DNA of 64,000 bases from Macrotis lagotis (Eukaryota > Chordata > Mammalia > Peramelemorphia > Peramelidae). The notes under the pieces are model-generated. The model worked only from the letters and a program-made list of their open reading frames with translations. It made no database searches and had not been told where the DNA came from. The stretch spans positions 193,284,309 to 193,348,308 of the forward strand of contig NC_133665.1 of the NCBI RefSeq assembly GCF_037893015.1. The letters run 5' to 3'. The position numbers and the translations under genes are program-made. Each line of letters begins with the position of its first letter. The first letter of the stretch is position 1. Shown piece by piece: positions 30,201 through 41,033 of the stretch.

Positions 30201-33200
30201 AACAACCCGCTCTCCAGCAACCTCAAGTTCTCTGGGAACTTTGGTGTCACCGGCTGTGGCCTGAACCCCAAGACCAAGAGCAAGGCCAAACGGCACTGCT
30301 TCTCCACACTGGCCAAGCCCAAGCAGCCTGCCACTGTGCCCAAGAATTTTGAGAAGGGAGACGACCCCTCCAAGAAGCTCTGCATCCTGACCGCCATCAA
30401 GCCCACCAACTTGGAGAGGGAGAAGACCAAATTCTTCAAGGCAGAATTCGCCTATGACCCTCAGTTTGAATATGCCAACCCGACTGTGCCCACTGTACTG
30501 GCCAAGCACGGCCACGCATCCGACCGCTTCCTGAAGCAGGTATGGCACTGCGGCAGCCCCAGGGTGTTGGATCACAGTTAGCATGGTTGTGACTGACTCT
30601 CCAGCTTGTTTTGTCAAAAGTGGGCATTAGGATTTCAAAAGGAGGGGACTTCTCCCCCCCCCCCCCCACAGCTTCCCAGGCTTAAGAGAGTCCCACAAGG
30701 CATGTTTCCAACCCGGTGGTGTTCAGCCTCCTTCTTCTCAGCAAGTGCGGGTCTCAGGGTCCTGTGGAAGCCCCCCCTCTGGTATCTCCCTAGCCAGGAG
30801 GCTGCCAGGAAGGCTGAGTGTTTACCCAGGAGGGCGAGCAGCTGCCAGTTCTCTCTAAACATCCTTCTCATCCCCATAGTAGCTGGCGTGTGAATGGGAT
30901 CTTAAGATATGTTCCCATTCTCCTCTCACAACAACCCAATCCCCCAGGAACTTCGGGGAGGTTGTAGTTTACTCATGCCCAGTGTTTCCAGACCTCATTT
31001 GGGTTTTCTGGGCAGAGATATTGCAGTGGTTGGCCATTGCTTGCTCAGCTCATTTCACAAATGAGGAAACCAAGGCCACAGGGTTGAGTGACTTGCCCAG
31101 GGTCATATAGTTAGGAAGTATCTGAGGCTAGATTTAAACTCAGACCTTCCTGAGCCCACTCGTTTCCCCATTTAATGGATGATGAAGCTGAGGCTTAGAG
31201 GAGTCCAGGCTTGCCCCGCTAAGAAGTGACAGAGGCAAAGTCTAGCGCTCTGCCCCTCACCGCCTCCTGGAGGAACCAAGACCTTTGTCTTCTTGAAGCT
31301 CAATCTATCTTCACGTCCACCACTCAGCTGACCTGAGGCAAAAGGGAGGAGGGTATCCCTTGGGGCATGTTGGCGAGCTGGTCCACAGGCTGAGGGGAGA
31401 GGGTTTGTAGTGGGCAGCCTGGCAAGAAGCCTTTATGAACAAGGTGACCTCAACACCATGCTCTCTTTTGTTCAGAAATGTCTCCCCAGAGGTTGTGGGG
31501 CCCCAGATGTCGGGAGAAGGTGTCTCTTCCCCTAATCAGCCCCACTGCCCCCCTCCACTTTCTGGGCTGGGGCAGAGGGAGCATCAGAGGGCATCTGCTG
31601 CCTGTAGGTGCGCATCACCTCAATAGAGGAGGTGTAGTCTTGAGTTCAAAGAGCTCAAGATGACAAAAATAAAGTGATCGTGAAAAGACCCTATTTCTTA
31701 ACCTTTTAAAAATGGGTTTTCACTTTCCTTCAGCCCAGCAGGTTATGGCTTTAGGGTATCCAACCTGATGAGCCTCCCCCCACCCTACCCCTTAGAAGGT
31801 AAACTGTCTGAGGACAGGCACTGAGCCTCTTTGAATGCAAGACCTTACCAATGATGGTCAGTGTGGAGCTGTATCTGCACTTGGGTCTTCTGACCTACTG
31901 GTCAGTGCTACTGGAGTAGTGGCTGGGGTTCACTCTGAGTGGGGACCAGAAGGCCAGGATGGGGATGGGGAGTATCTCTTAAGACTTCCGTCTAATGACC
32001 TACTGAGAAGTAGATTAGCAAACTCTAATGGATCCCTGTGGGTGCCCCCTAGGGTAGGACAGAGGGCGACTCTCTGACCTCATCTCATGAGAAGTCTGCC
32101 CCTCGTGTCCTGGACATTCAACTTCAAAGATCTTCTATCCAGAGGACTTAGGGCCTTCCTCTAGACCCCAGGATAGCTGCCCCCTCAGCCTTGGTAGAGG
32201 CAGGTCAATGGTGGCAATCTCCTGTGGCCTATGATTAGGCTGTCTGAGGCTCACGTGTCCAGGCAGGTCCTTCAGAAGAGAGATTGATGGTGCTCTACTG
32301 TCAGAAAAGGCCTTGCTAACCCCACTAGTGTTCTGAGAATGCCACAGGGCCGAGAAGCCAAAATTCCATGGTACTCTCCCTTCTATGCAGAGATGATGGG
32401 AGGCGAGCTCTGGCAGGGGACACCAGCTTTCCCCCTCAGACTTCTCAGCTCCTCTGAGCCTGGATTGTATGACTGTCTGTGTCTCATCTCCACCCCCATG
32501 CCCAGCACTCTCAGCTTCTTGGGGTATGAATGGCCTGCTCTAAGGTGAATGGCTGTTTTCTTTGTATCTCTTTGACCCTTCAACCTGAACATGGGTGAAG
32601 AGATGGAGAAGCTAGGGGCTTCTATCCTTCCCCTGTGGTAGATCCCCGCTGGGGGAACTCTGGGAGGTCTGGTGAACTGCCTGGTTCCAGCAGAGCACCC
32701 CAGGATGGCAAGGCCTTTAAAGTCAACCCTTCTCCATTTTACAGGAGGAGAAACTGAGACCTTGTGGGCAGTAGTAGCACAAATGAGTCGTGATAGAGGA
32801 GGGGAAAGAATATGAATGTTGGACAATAAGTTCCTTGGTCATCCAGACCTGCCCCAAAAATGAAAGTGAGCATTACATTGAAGATTAGTGAACTATTTTG
32901 CTTTTACTTCCTCTAAAAAAAACTAAGGTCATCTTCATCTTCATGTAGGAGTCAGTCAGGAGGCCCCCATTCCATTGCTCCTTCTCCACCAATCCCATAG
33001 TGACCTTAGAAGGAGTGCCTCCTCACTAGCTTCTCTAGCTTTAGATTACTTCTACCAAATCAATCTTCTAATATTCTAATCTGCAAAGTATTCGGCTTCT
33101 AAGGTGCAAAGTAACCACCCCCCCCCTAGAGGAAAGGTCCTAGTGCATGTCTTAAGGTGACTTCTACCAGTTGAAAGCCAGAGGAATTCAGTGATCCAGT

Positions 33201-36200
33201 TTTAAATCAATAAACTAGCATCCAAACCAACAAGTATTTGTGGTCATTGCCAAGGAAGGATAACAGTCAGTTACTACACAAAGGCATCGTTCCTAAGTCA
33301 TTCTTAGATCCGTTTATTTTCACTGTATTTGTGCTTTTTGCAGTCTGTCAATATCATGGAAAGAACATTACAGAGATATGGAAGTTATGAAAATTTTGAA
33401 CAGTCTACTGGAGGCTGCTTATTGTCTAAGACTCGCATCTGGAGTCACGTAAGGAAGTATATGACCAAGGAAGGTTGCCTTGGGGAGGTAAGTCCCACCA
33501 CCCATCTCCACCACTTACCCTACCTAATATGGTGGTTTACCAACCATGGCAATTGCTCATAGAGCAGCTTACATATTCAAGACAATTCCAAAGGCCTCGA
33601 TGAGAGAGAGAACTGACAAATTCTCAGTACAAATTGAAGTATACTTTTTTACTTTTTATTTTTCTAGCTTTTCCTTTGTTGGCAACTTGGCTAAATGATT
33701 TCACATGTATAATGGTGATCAGCTCACTTTCTTCTCAATGCACGGGAGAGAAAGTAGAGGGGAGGAGAGAATTTGGAATTCAAAAACAATTTTTACAAGA
33801 ATGTTTAAAAAATAATAATACAGGAGCAGCTAGGTGGCCCAGTGAATCAGGAGGACCTGAGTTCAGATCCAGCCTCTGACTCTTAAAAATTACCGCTGTG
33901 ATGATTTGGGGCAAGTCACTTAATTACATTGCCTTGCAAAAAAGCAATAATACATTTGGAGAAAAGAAAAGAGCACAACATGGAAGTCTCACCTTCCTAA
34001 TCTTCACCAGGTCTTCAAGTTCAATAGTAAAGGAGCCCTCAATTCTCCTTTAAATAAGTCAAGGAGAGTTGGGTGCTGTCTACGTGGGCACAGTATTCTT
34101 AACCTGATTTCCCCTCTGCTTTTTTCCCCCAATCCTTTGGCCATTTTGGTAACCGTGTGGGCACAAGTCTGAATTAGGGAATTGAACAGACTTCAGGATT
34201 ATGAAATGTTTACAGTGAAAACCAGTTATCTTAGAGAAATCCCCACCGATCCTGTTTGTTCTGGTGACTCCATGTTGTAGAGACCCTCAGCTTTGTGTGA
34301 AGGGTTTGCTTTAGCTTTGATGGTCAGTAGGGCTGGAGATGCTTTCTGCCATTTTGGAAATCCCCTTAAAACCAAGTATGATGTGGGAAGAGCACAAGAG
34401 ACGAAGCCAGGGAATGTGCTTCTGCCCTAGCCCACATCTCAAGCTTGTGGTGAGAGGCCGAGGGTCCTGAGCCACCCCAGGGAGTCCGAGGTTCTCATCA
34501 GGAAGGGGTCTCACCTCTTCAGCTTTGTGTGCCTTGTTTTCTAGTTTCTTGGATCTTTGAAGTGAGGAAGAAACAGTATTGATCTGGGTGCCCCTTGGGA
34601 GGAGGATTTCCATTAAAGGACCCAGCCCACCTTCTGTTTCCTCTTTGTTCACAAGATTGTGGTTCATCTCACTGAAGATCTGCTGTCCCGAGCATCCATG
34701 ACGGTGGTCAACGGTTGTCCAACCCTGACCATCAATGTCTCCACTGCCCGTGAGCACTGGCTGGAGGGGATGCTGAGGCATGAAATAGGTAAATGCAGCC
34801 CTTTCCTTTTGGATCAGGAAGTGGCTTCTTTTTGACAACACCCTTTTGTAGCCGGCTGCCTCTTCCCCAGACTGTCTCACGCATCCTTCTGTTCCCGCAG
34901 ACTTGAAGGTAGCCTCTTATAAACCCATTTCAGAGGAGTTCAAGGCAGATTCCTGACTAGGCAGTTCCCTTACAACCTATGGGGGAAAATGAGGCAGTCC
35001 AAGTTAGATCAGCACCCAGTTCTGTGGGTCTTCCTTTTGGAAATGTACTGGACTTTGTGGCATGTCATCTTGCGCACAATGTGAGCTTTTCTAAGTTGGG
35101 TCTATCTGTAACCAAAAGAGACTGGAGACGTGAAGTCAGGACTTGGGTTTTTGAAGCTACATAGCATCTCTTCTGCTTTAATGGGTAAGAGAAAGGGGTT
35201 CCTTGGACTTAGATCCCCTTTCTCCTGGGCTTTTTTGTAGGCACGCACTACTTTCGCGGGATTAACAATCTTCAACAGCCTTGGAGCAATTGGACTGGCC
35301 GTAAGAAATACGGCCTTCGGCCCAATAACCCCACAGAAGAAGGGTTGGCAAGTATCCACAGCGTCCTCTTCCGCAAAGACCCCCTTCTGTGGCGGGCTGC
35401 CCTTCTCTACTACACGGTCTACCAGGCCAGTCAGATGTCCTTCAGCAAGCTCTTCCAGGATGTGGGAAAGTTTGTCAAGGACCCCAACACTCGGTGGGAT
35501 TACTGTGTACGAGCCAAGAGGGGATGGACAGACACTTCCCAGCCAGGTAAGAATCGCTTTCCTCCCATTTCTTCTATTAAATCCTGTCATGTGTTCAGGG
35601 ATCTGTGACTGGGGACTCCCCATATTTTGATAATGATATTTCACTGGGATTGGGATTGTCTGGGCGAAGTCCCCAGAATGCACAAGGGCAAGGTTAAAAA
35701 CCTGGCCTGAAGAATCACTTTGCGTCTGCTGTCTGCCTGAGGAGGGGGTGCAAGTCACCCCACACTGACTTTGGTTGAAGGGGAAGGAGTCTGGAAACTA
35801 GAGCTTCCGTAGGTGGCTGTGGAGCCATGGAGAGGGTGGTGGGGATGGCTCGAGCTGCTTCAGCATGGGCTGGGGAATGAGCCAAAGAAGATGGTGGACC
35901 CTGGGGCTGATTTTGTGACTTGGCTCCCAAGAGCAGCCAACTACCAACCTCCCTGCCCCAAGACTCCAGGCCATCGCTTATCACAGATAGCATTACTCCT
36001 CCCCAATAAACTTCACAAAATCCTGTGTGGGGTTCCAAGCCCCATCCCCCATAGTCCACTCTGCAGCCTTCTCAGACCTTCCAGCCCCCTAGACTCTCTG
36101 CTCCCTCTCCCCAGTTCCCTGACTTCCTTCAAGTCCCACATTCTGCAGGGTGACTTTCCTGACCCCCTTCATGCTAGCACCTTCCCCCTGATGGAGCTTG

Positions 36201-39200
36201 TTTGTCCATGGTGTGAGCTCCTCTGGGTCAGACTTAGCACAGTGTGGGGCCCATAGTGGATGCTTAATAATCACTTACTGACTACCCGACAAAGAAGAAA
36301 AGGGGAGCTGTCCCTAATCCTGGAAGAGGAAGGAGCAAGAGTTGGGTAGAAGGGGCTTCCCTGGGGCCTTCCTCTGAACTGGCACATCAGTCTGGGCCAA
36401 GGCAGGGTCTTCAGGCCTGGAGAAGGCTGGGTGAGGGTCAGCCACAGAACATGGATGGACAGGACCACTCACACCTGGCCCATGGATGCGCTTACTTAAC
36501 TAGGCAGACTGCTTTAGTGCAAGGGAGACAAGGTCAAGGTTTGTTTTCTGAAGAAAAGTCCTTTTAAGAAAGGGCCTCTGTCTAGTCCGGGTGAATTTCA
36601 CCAATGGGAAGATCTGGAGGAAGCAATGCGCATGTCCTAGTGCCACCACCTGTGAGTGCAGCATCTGACAAAGCTGTGTCTTCCTTTGATTCCATCAGGT
36701 TGTTTCAATAAGGACCAAGTCTACTTGGATGGCATTCTCCAAATCTTGAGATACAGAGAGTCCATTGACTTCCACTTGCTGACCACCTTGGGCAAGGTAA
36801 GGACCCTCAGCTTGGTGGCGCAGGCCCTGTGCTGGTCCAGGGCTATCTTCCTGTCGCTTCAGCCTGCTATATTTCTGTCCAATTGCATTTTTGCACAGTA
36901 ACACAGGGGGAAAAATGAAAGTCCATGGGATAAACCAAACAGACTTGATAACTGATAAGGTGAAGAAAGAAACAGAAGACAGAAAAGCCCATTTTCCTAA
37001 GCAAAAATATCAATAAAATTGATTTTTTTTAAAAAAAAAAAAGAGGCATTTCTCTTGAATTTGATTCACAACTAGGTAATGCCTCCCCACAGGTACTGCT
37101 GCAGGGCCCTGGGCCAGGGGGGCCGTGGCAAGAGAGCCCATGGGGAGAACCAGGGCTAGCGACCCTGAGGTGGGCACATTGACTGAGGAGGGGGAGCAGA
37201 GCAGAGGACAGGTCCAGCAGTGCCCTGTCCCCTGGCCTTGGCAGCACAGATGGCAGGCAGCGTTGAGGAGATGGGCAGGCTCTGCAGAGAAGGCCAGGAC
37301 AGAGGAGGCAGGCAGGGGCAGGAAAAGAGGAGTGTGAGGGGGTCTTTTGGGGGAGAAGTGTTTATTAAGCACCCCCTTTATGGGAGGGCCTCTGGTGGTG
37401 CCAGCACCAGTCCAGTCAGCCTTGTCATGGGGAGGGGGTTCTGCATCCCAGGATCTGACTGTCTCCACCGGTGGGGTGAGGGGGTAGGAAGCTCAGGCTC
37501 ACACTCAGTTCTCCAGGGTCTGGGTCCAGGAGCCGGGTCACAGAAGACGCATCTGAGAGCACCACCAAGGCAGTGTTGGAGTTGGCCCTGCGTCCTTGCA
37601 GACAAAGGACAGGTCCTTAGGGCCTCTGCTGAGTGATTGTTCTGGTCGCTCTTTGGCCACATCTGGACCAGGAAATATGCAGAGGAAAAGCAGGGCTCAC
37701 TTGGTTTCCCACACTTCACAGTGGCTGGGACCCCCGGAAGCTCTGGGACCCTGGGCTGGTCTCTCTCAGGCAGCCTCTCTCAGCCTCAGTTTCTTGGAGA
37801 TGATCAACTTCCCAGCCTGCATCTCTCTAAAGTGCTTCACTGCCTTCACCTTCTAGACACTCCCTGCTGGCTATTATTCTTTGTTGTTCACTAGCATTAT
37901 CCCCAGCAAGCAGCAAGACCCCCAGAGGGTGCCCAGCCCCCAGCTTGGGTCGAGTCAAGCCAACCCACACTGATCCAGGCCCATGGCTGGAACCTGGACT
38001 GAGACAGAGCAGAAGGACAGGCCCCGCTTCCCAGGACAGCTGGCAGAGACCCTTGGATGGATGAGAGGCAGGCAGGATGGCTGGAATGAATACCTGAAGA
38101 GGGCCTGGGAAGGGCTTCTTGGAGAAGGTGGGAGCTGCCAAGGGAGGAGGAGAGGCAAGAGGGGCATGAAAGTCGAGCTTGAGGTCAGAGTGGGCCCCTG
38201 GAGCTGCCTGGGGCTGGCAGACTCAGAGCAGAGCTTTGGCGCCAGCGGGAGAAGGGAGCCCAGCCCTTGTTGGTAGCCTTGTCGGAAGAGAGAAGCAGGT
38301 GACCAAGACAGTTTAGGAAAGGCAGAAATGATGGCTCAGCATTGTTGACCTGTGACAAGGATGGGCTGATGAGGGGGAGCGGAGCTGGGAGGCTGGAGGA
38401 TCTCAAGGCCCACTGGACCCGGGGACAACGGCGGGGCGGAGATCTTTAGGTGTGGGGCAGGAGTCAGCAGACAGGGAGAGAGGCCTGGACAATGGCATTG
38501 GATTGGATGGCCCCACTAGGAAATACTGTAAAGGAGCAAAGGAAAAGGTGTCTGTCGAGCCTGTTGTTGGAGGAGACCACAGCAGGGAGGACTTCTGTCC
38601 CAAGATGGATGGAAGGACCCCGGGGGGTTGAGGAGACAGTTGCAGGAGCACCCCTGCTTCATGTTCAGTTCAGATGGGGCTCCGTTGAACTTTGTTCCTG
38701 GGCCCTCCAGGAGCAGCTTCCAGGTGACATCAGGGCAACCTTGGGCATGGTGGTGAAGGAGAGTGTGCCTGGTGGGTCCTGACCAGCCTGTCTCTCCTTC
38801 ACAGGCTCTTGGGACTACAGGAGGTCCAGGAGGTCCAGTTTACTAAGATTTTAGCCACACATTTCATTCTGTTATTGTGGCTGAGCCAATGAACTTGTTG
38901 GCGAGATTTGGACCTGGTTAAAAAACCAGCCCCGAATAGTGGCCTCAGGTCAGGCCAGGAGGAGGCTCCTGGGGGTTCCCCAAGAACATGTGCTTGACCC
39001 CCTTGGGGTTTCATGTTCTGTATCAAGGACTTGGATAAAGGCTGAGGTGACTGGAGAGCTCCCAGTCACCGGCAGCCAGGATCCAAAAGGATCTTGGCAA
39101 GCTAGAAACCAGGGTCCCTTCTCACTGGGGACACCCTCATGTTCCTTAAATCCGCCAGTGCCATGTTTTCAGGATGACTGATCAGGGTCAGGCAAGTTTG

Positions 39201-41033
39201 TCTGAATGAGGTGGCCCAGAGAGGGCAAAGTCCAGTCGGTTTGGCTAAAGGAGATCCAACCCGGAGCCAGGTGGTGGCTGTGAGAGGGCAGAGAAGAGGA
39301 CCAAGGTAACCCATGGCATGGAGAAGAACTGCACGGATCCAGCCAGAGATTGAATAGCAACAGTCAGATGGAGAAGGGCCTCGGGTTCATGTGGATGGAG
39401 CCTGGACCTCACAGCAGAGAAGATTTGGGGAAAATGGGGCTGTTTTCAAGGCTGTGATGGCCTAGACTCTGGAAGCAGGATCCACCTAGAAGAGAGAACC
39501 AGGAACAGTGTGAGAGCTTCAGAGAAAATTCAGGCTTGTTGTTGAGATTAAGACCATCCCAGGCCAGGGAGGCAAGAGGGACCCCCTCACTGGATGCCCT
39601 CAGGCTGAGGCAAAGGGCCTCCCCTTGACCTCCTCCAACTGACCTCCGCAGACCTGGGATCAAGGGAGTTTACCTGTTCTCTTGTTTCTGGTTCATCCAC
39701 TGATCCCCAGAATATTTGATTCTGTTTAAAATTAAACAGCACTCTGCTCCTGAGGCGAGGAGAAAGGGAGAGATAGAGCAGGATCCAGAAAACTGCTCCC
39801 TATTTACCTGCAGGGAACCCCCTGCAGCTGGCTCCAGGCTTAGTCACCCCAGCATTTCCTAAGAATCTGTAAGTGTATGGCCAGAGAACTGGACTGGTGC
39901 CCCTTTTTCTCCCTAGTTCTTGCCAACACCATGGAACATTCCAGGCAGTGCCATGTAACTACTTTGTGGTGTGACAAAGGGACACCAAACACTTGTTACT
40001 ATTCTTGAGAATTGACCCTCCTAAATCCATGAGTATCTATTTCCTGTCAGCCCCAGAACTTGGGAGTCTCAAGAAAACAGGAGACACTGAGGCAGCCAAA
40101 GACCCACAGAGTCCCCAGAGCCCGGGAAAGCTGGGGACGAGGTCGGCCACCATGCCAACTGCTGAAAATCTCTCTCTTCTGTGGCTGCTGTGGTCAGGAC
40201 AGACCAATGTCCAGCTCCCTTCCCCCAAAGGGGTCCTTCTTAGGCAAAGAGAAAGGCCCAGAATGTGAACTGGGAAAATCTAAGGCAGTACTTCCCAAGG
40301 CCCTAAGAAAGCAGGGCCACGGGGCGCTGGTTGGCTACGGAGGGCCACAGGGCACCAGCCAGCCGCAGAGGCTGGCACCCACTGGGGCCACAGCTGTACC
40401 TAATGAGATTTAGCTCTTTCTAAGACAAGTCTTAGGCCTCAGCAGGAAAGAATGCCATACTGGCAGTGGTCTGATGCCAGCCCTGGCTTTGTGGGCTTGG
40501 GGAGTTTGAGCATTTCCCTTCCTGTCTCTGTGCCCTCTGGGATCCCAACCGGTCTAGGTCCATAATTCTACAAACAATTTCTAAACAAGGTTATGTTGAC
40601 CCTTGTCTTTTCTCAGAGACAGATGCCCAGAGAGAAGCAGGAATCAGAAAAGGGGAAGGGAGGAGAGAGAAAGGAAAGAGAGAGTGTGGAAGGGGCCAAG
40701 AAGACCAGGGGCTCCTGGCACAAGGGGCAGATGCTTTCCAGTCATGAGGAGCACATCTCCATGGCCTCTGGCTGGAAGGCTTCCCGGGAGGCAAGTGTCC
40801 AAGAGACAGGGTCCCCGGGGAGAAGTGACCATGCTCCCCCACAGAACTCACCTCCCCCCTTCCTCCCCCAGGTGTCCTTTGAGGACGTAGAGCGCTTGAA
40901 AACACTGGCTGTCACAGAGAACTTGAGGGTCCCACATTTCCTGCAGGACAGCCAGCGGTACATGGAGCAACTCCAGAAGATCATGGATGTGAACGAGCTG
41001 ACCGACCAGGAGCTCCGGGACCTCATCTACTAG
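21252..41033 (+). CDS. MATCAP2: MATCAP2 (KIAA0895), tubulin-tyrosine-carboxypeptidase-like metalloprotease
   Basis: Seven exons (21252-21276, 29848-30539, 33344-33487, 34656-34788, 35241-35546, 36699-36796, 40872-41033) join in phase to 519 codons plus stop, almost the length I recall for human KIAA0895 (520). The C-terminal half is the conserved DUF1704-type metallopeptidase domain: LTINVSTAREHWLEG, then HEIGTHYFRG with H329, E330 and H334, and TEEGLA with E365 as the probable third zinc ligand. Its relative MATCAP1 removes the C-terminal tyrosine of alpha-tubulin; the MATCAP2 substrate is less certain. The N-terminal 240 residues are Ser/Pro/Asn/His-rich and probably disordered. The gene is divergent to ANLN and convergent with EEPD1. 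All catalytic residues are intact. Confidence 0.92.
21925..22260 (+). mobile_element. L2 3' end, sense, with SINE fragment
   Basis: 'ctccagtggctccctgtggcctc', 'ttcctcggaagtcccagcaag', 'tcccacctgctctaggaagccttctcctg' follow the L2 consensus. At 22,195-22,260 an antisense SINE/MIR core begins ('cagctcattttacacatgaggcaactgagg'). Confidence 0.75.
23510..23745 (-). mobile_element. Marsupial tRNA SINE, antisense, near full length
   Basis: 'ttgttgttgttcagttgcctctag', 'gatcccatttgaggcttccttggcagagatactg', 'gccatttccttctcc', 'cagatgaggaaactgaggcaaacaggg' and the terminal 'catgccaccttgctccc' cover the whole element. It lies in MATCAP2 intron 1. Confidence 0.92.
24605..24630. repeat. (GT)n microsatellite
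   Basis: About 13 pure GT units in MATCAP2 intron 1. Confidence 0.95.
26060..26410 (+). mobile_element. L2 ORF2 fragment, sense
   Basis: 'acctgccccctctctaatctgtcg', 'cctccttttgtggttaaactccttaaaaag', 'gacctcatcactgaagttaaacagaatctc' and 'ctccatcctcatccttcttggcctctg' follow the L2 reverse-transcriptase region. Broken in every frame. Confidence 0.75.
26550..26985 (-). mobile_element. L1 ORF2 3' region, antisense
   Basis: On the minus strand a frame reads HIPFDPTIALLGLYPKKIKE then KQLFLWWQRNGS, the L1 ORF2 C-terminal block. The plus strand shows 'tttgccaccacaaaaagagctgc', its usual reverse. Degraded. Confidence 0.8.
27370..28510 (+). mobile_element. CR1/L3-type LINE, sense, degraded
   Basis: 'gttagccaactgtaagccagtctgcttgacttc', 'gataagctggagagtatccagaagagggcagccagcatgacgaaggg' and 'attcaagtatttgaagggctg' match the CR1/L3 3' half in order. 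Old and interrupted. Confidence 0.75.
28590..28826 (+). repeat. ~32-bp pyrimidine-rich minisatellite with splice-acceptor-like units
   Basis: About seven diverged units of the form 'ctgctggtaccttctctctctg...ccccag', each a CTGCTGG head followed by a polypyrimidine tract and often CAG. Reading in the direction of MATCAP2, every unit resembles a 3' splice site. It lies 1.0-1.3 kb upstream of exon 2. Confidence 0.85.
29085..29290 (-). mobile_element. MIR SINE, antisense
   Basis: 'tttgcaaagcagtttaatatc', 'ttggatcctcacagcaaccctgg', 'ttttacagaggaggaaactgaggcag', 'gtgacttgtccaggggcacc' follow the inverted MIR consensus. Confidence 0.8.
29848..30539 (+). CDS. MATCAP2: MATCAP2 coding exon 2
   Basis: The largest exon, residues 9-239. 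It begins after tttgcag with KLHWPEEEFANKTLLSPTEK, passes through a Ser/Pro/His-rich region (SPAHRHHRKSSGSPNSNS), then FVNNPLSSNLKFSGNFGVTG and KKLCILTAIKPTNLERE, and ends HGHASDRFLKQ before gtatgg. The last third begins the conserved domain. Confidence 0.95.
30985..31260 (-). mobile_element. Marsupial SINE plus MIR fragment, antisense
   Basis: 30,985-31,160 reads 'gacctcatttgggttttctgggcagagatattgcagtgg...ctcagctcatttcacaaatgaggaaacc', an inverted marsupial SINE; 31,160-31,260 adds a second core ('atttaatggatgatgaagctgaggc'). In MATCAP2 intron 2. Confidence 0.8.
33344..33487 (+). CDS. MATCAP2: MATCAP2 coding exon 3
   Basis: Forty-eight codons, phase 0 in and out, from SVNIMERTLQRYGSYENFEQ to KYMTKEGCLGE. 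Splice sites are ttttgcag|TCT and GAG|gtaagt. Confidence 0.95.
33640..33955 (+). mobile_element. L1 3' tail followed by a SINE, sense
   Basis: 33,640-33,820 ends 'gagagaatttggaattcaaaaacaatttttac', an L1-type 3' tail. Directly after its A-rich end, 33,823-33,955 reads 'ggagcagctaggtggcccagtgaatc', 'gagttcagatccagcctctgac', 'gggcaagtcacttaattac', a marsupial SINE. In MATCAP2 intron 3. Confidence 0.85.
34656..34788 (+). CDS. MATCAP2: MATCAP2 coding exon 4 (first half of the zinc motif)
   Basis: Residues 288-331, IVVHLTEDLLSRASMTVVNG then CPTLTINVSTAREHWLEGML and RHEI, ending one base into the glycine codon. The acceptor ttcacaag|ATT has a modest pyrimidine tract; the donor is ATAG|gtaaat. Confidence 0.95.
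35241..35546 (+). CDS. MATCAP2: MATCAP2 coding exon 5 (second half of the zinc motif)
   Basis: Starts after ttttgtag and completes G-T-H of HEIGTH, then YFRGINNLQQPWSNWTGR, RPNNPTEEGLASIHSVLF and YYTVYQASQMSFSKLFQD, ending RGWTDTSQPG. Contains the histidine and the glutamate (TEEG) expected to bind zinc. The donor is CCAG|gtaaga. Confidence 0.96.
36085..36285 (+). mobile_element. L2 3' end, sense
   Basis: 'acttccttcaagtcccacattctgcagg', 'gtgtgagctcctctgggtcag', 'ggcccatagtggatgcttaataatcacttactgactac' reaches the L2 3' terminus. In MATCAP2 intron 5. Confidence 0.8.
36699..36796 (+). CDS. MATCAP2: MATCAP2 coding exon 6
   Basis: CFNKDQVYLDGILQILRYRE then SIDFHLLTTLGK, ending in phase 0 with AAG|gtaagg. 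The acceptor is tccatcag|GT. The Tyr-rich YLDGILQILRYR helix is typical of this family's catalytic domain. Confidence 0.95.
38790..39660 (+). mobile_element. CR1/L3-type LINE, sense
   Basis: 'ttctgtatcaaggacttggataaaggc', 'cagatggagaagggcctcggg' and surrounding text resemble the CR1/L3 reverse-transcriptase region. Diverged. In MATCAP2 intron 6. Confidence 0.6.
40872..41033 (+). CDS. MATCAP2: MATCAP2 coding exon 7 (terminal)
   Basis: VSFEDVERLKTLAVTENLRV, PHFLQDSQRYMEQLQKIMDV and NELTDQELRDLIY, then TAG. The acceptor is tcccccag|GTG after a strong pyrimidine tract. The helical C-terminus is highly conserved in the family. Confidence 0.95.
   Translation: MSFEDVERLKTLAVTENLRVPHFLQDSQRYMEQLQKIMDVNELTDQELRDLIY

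Noticed and set aside
34311-35758. Two minus-strand frames (189 and 218 codons)
   Set aside because: They are antisense to MATCAP2 exons 4 and 5 and have no match of their own.
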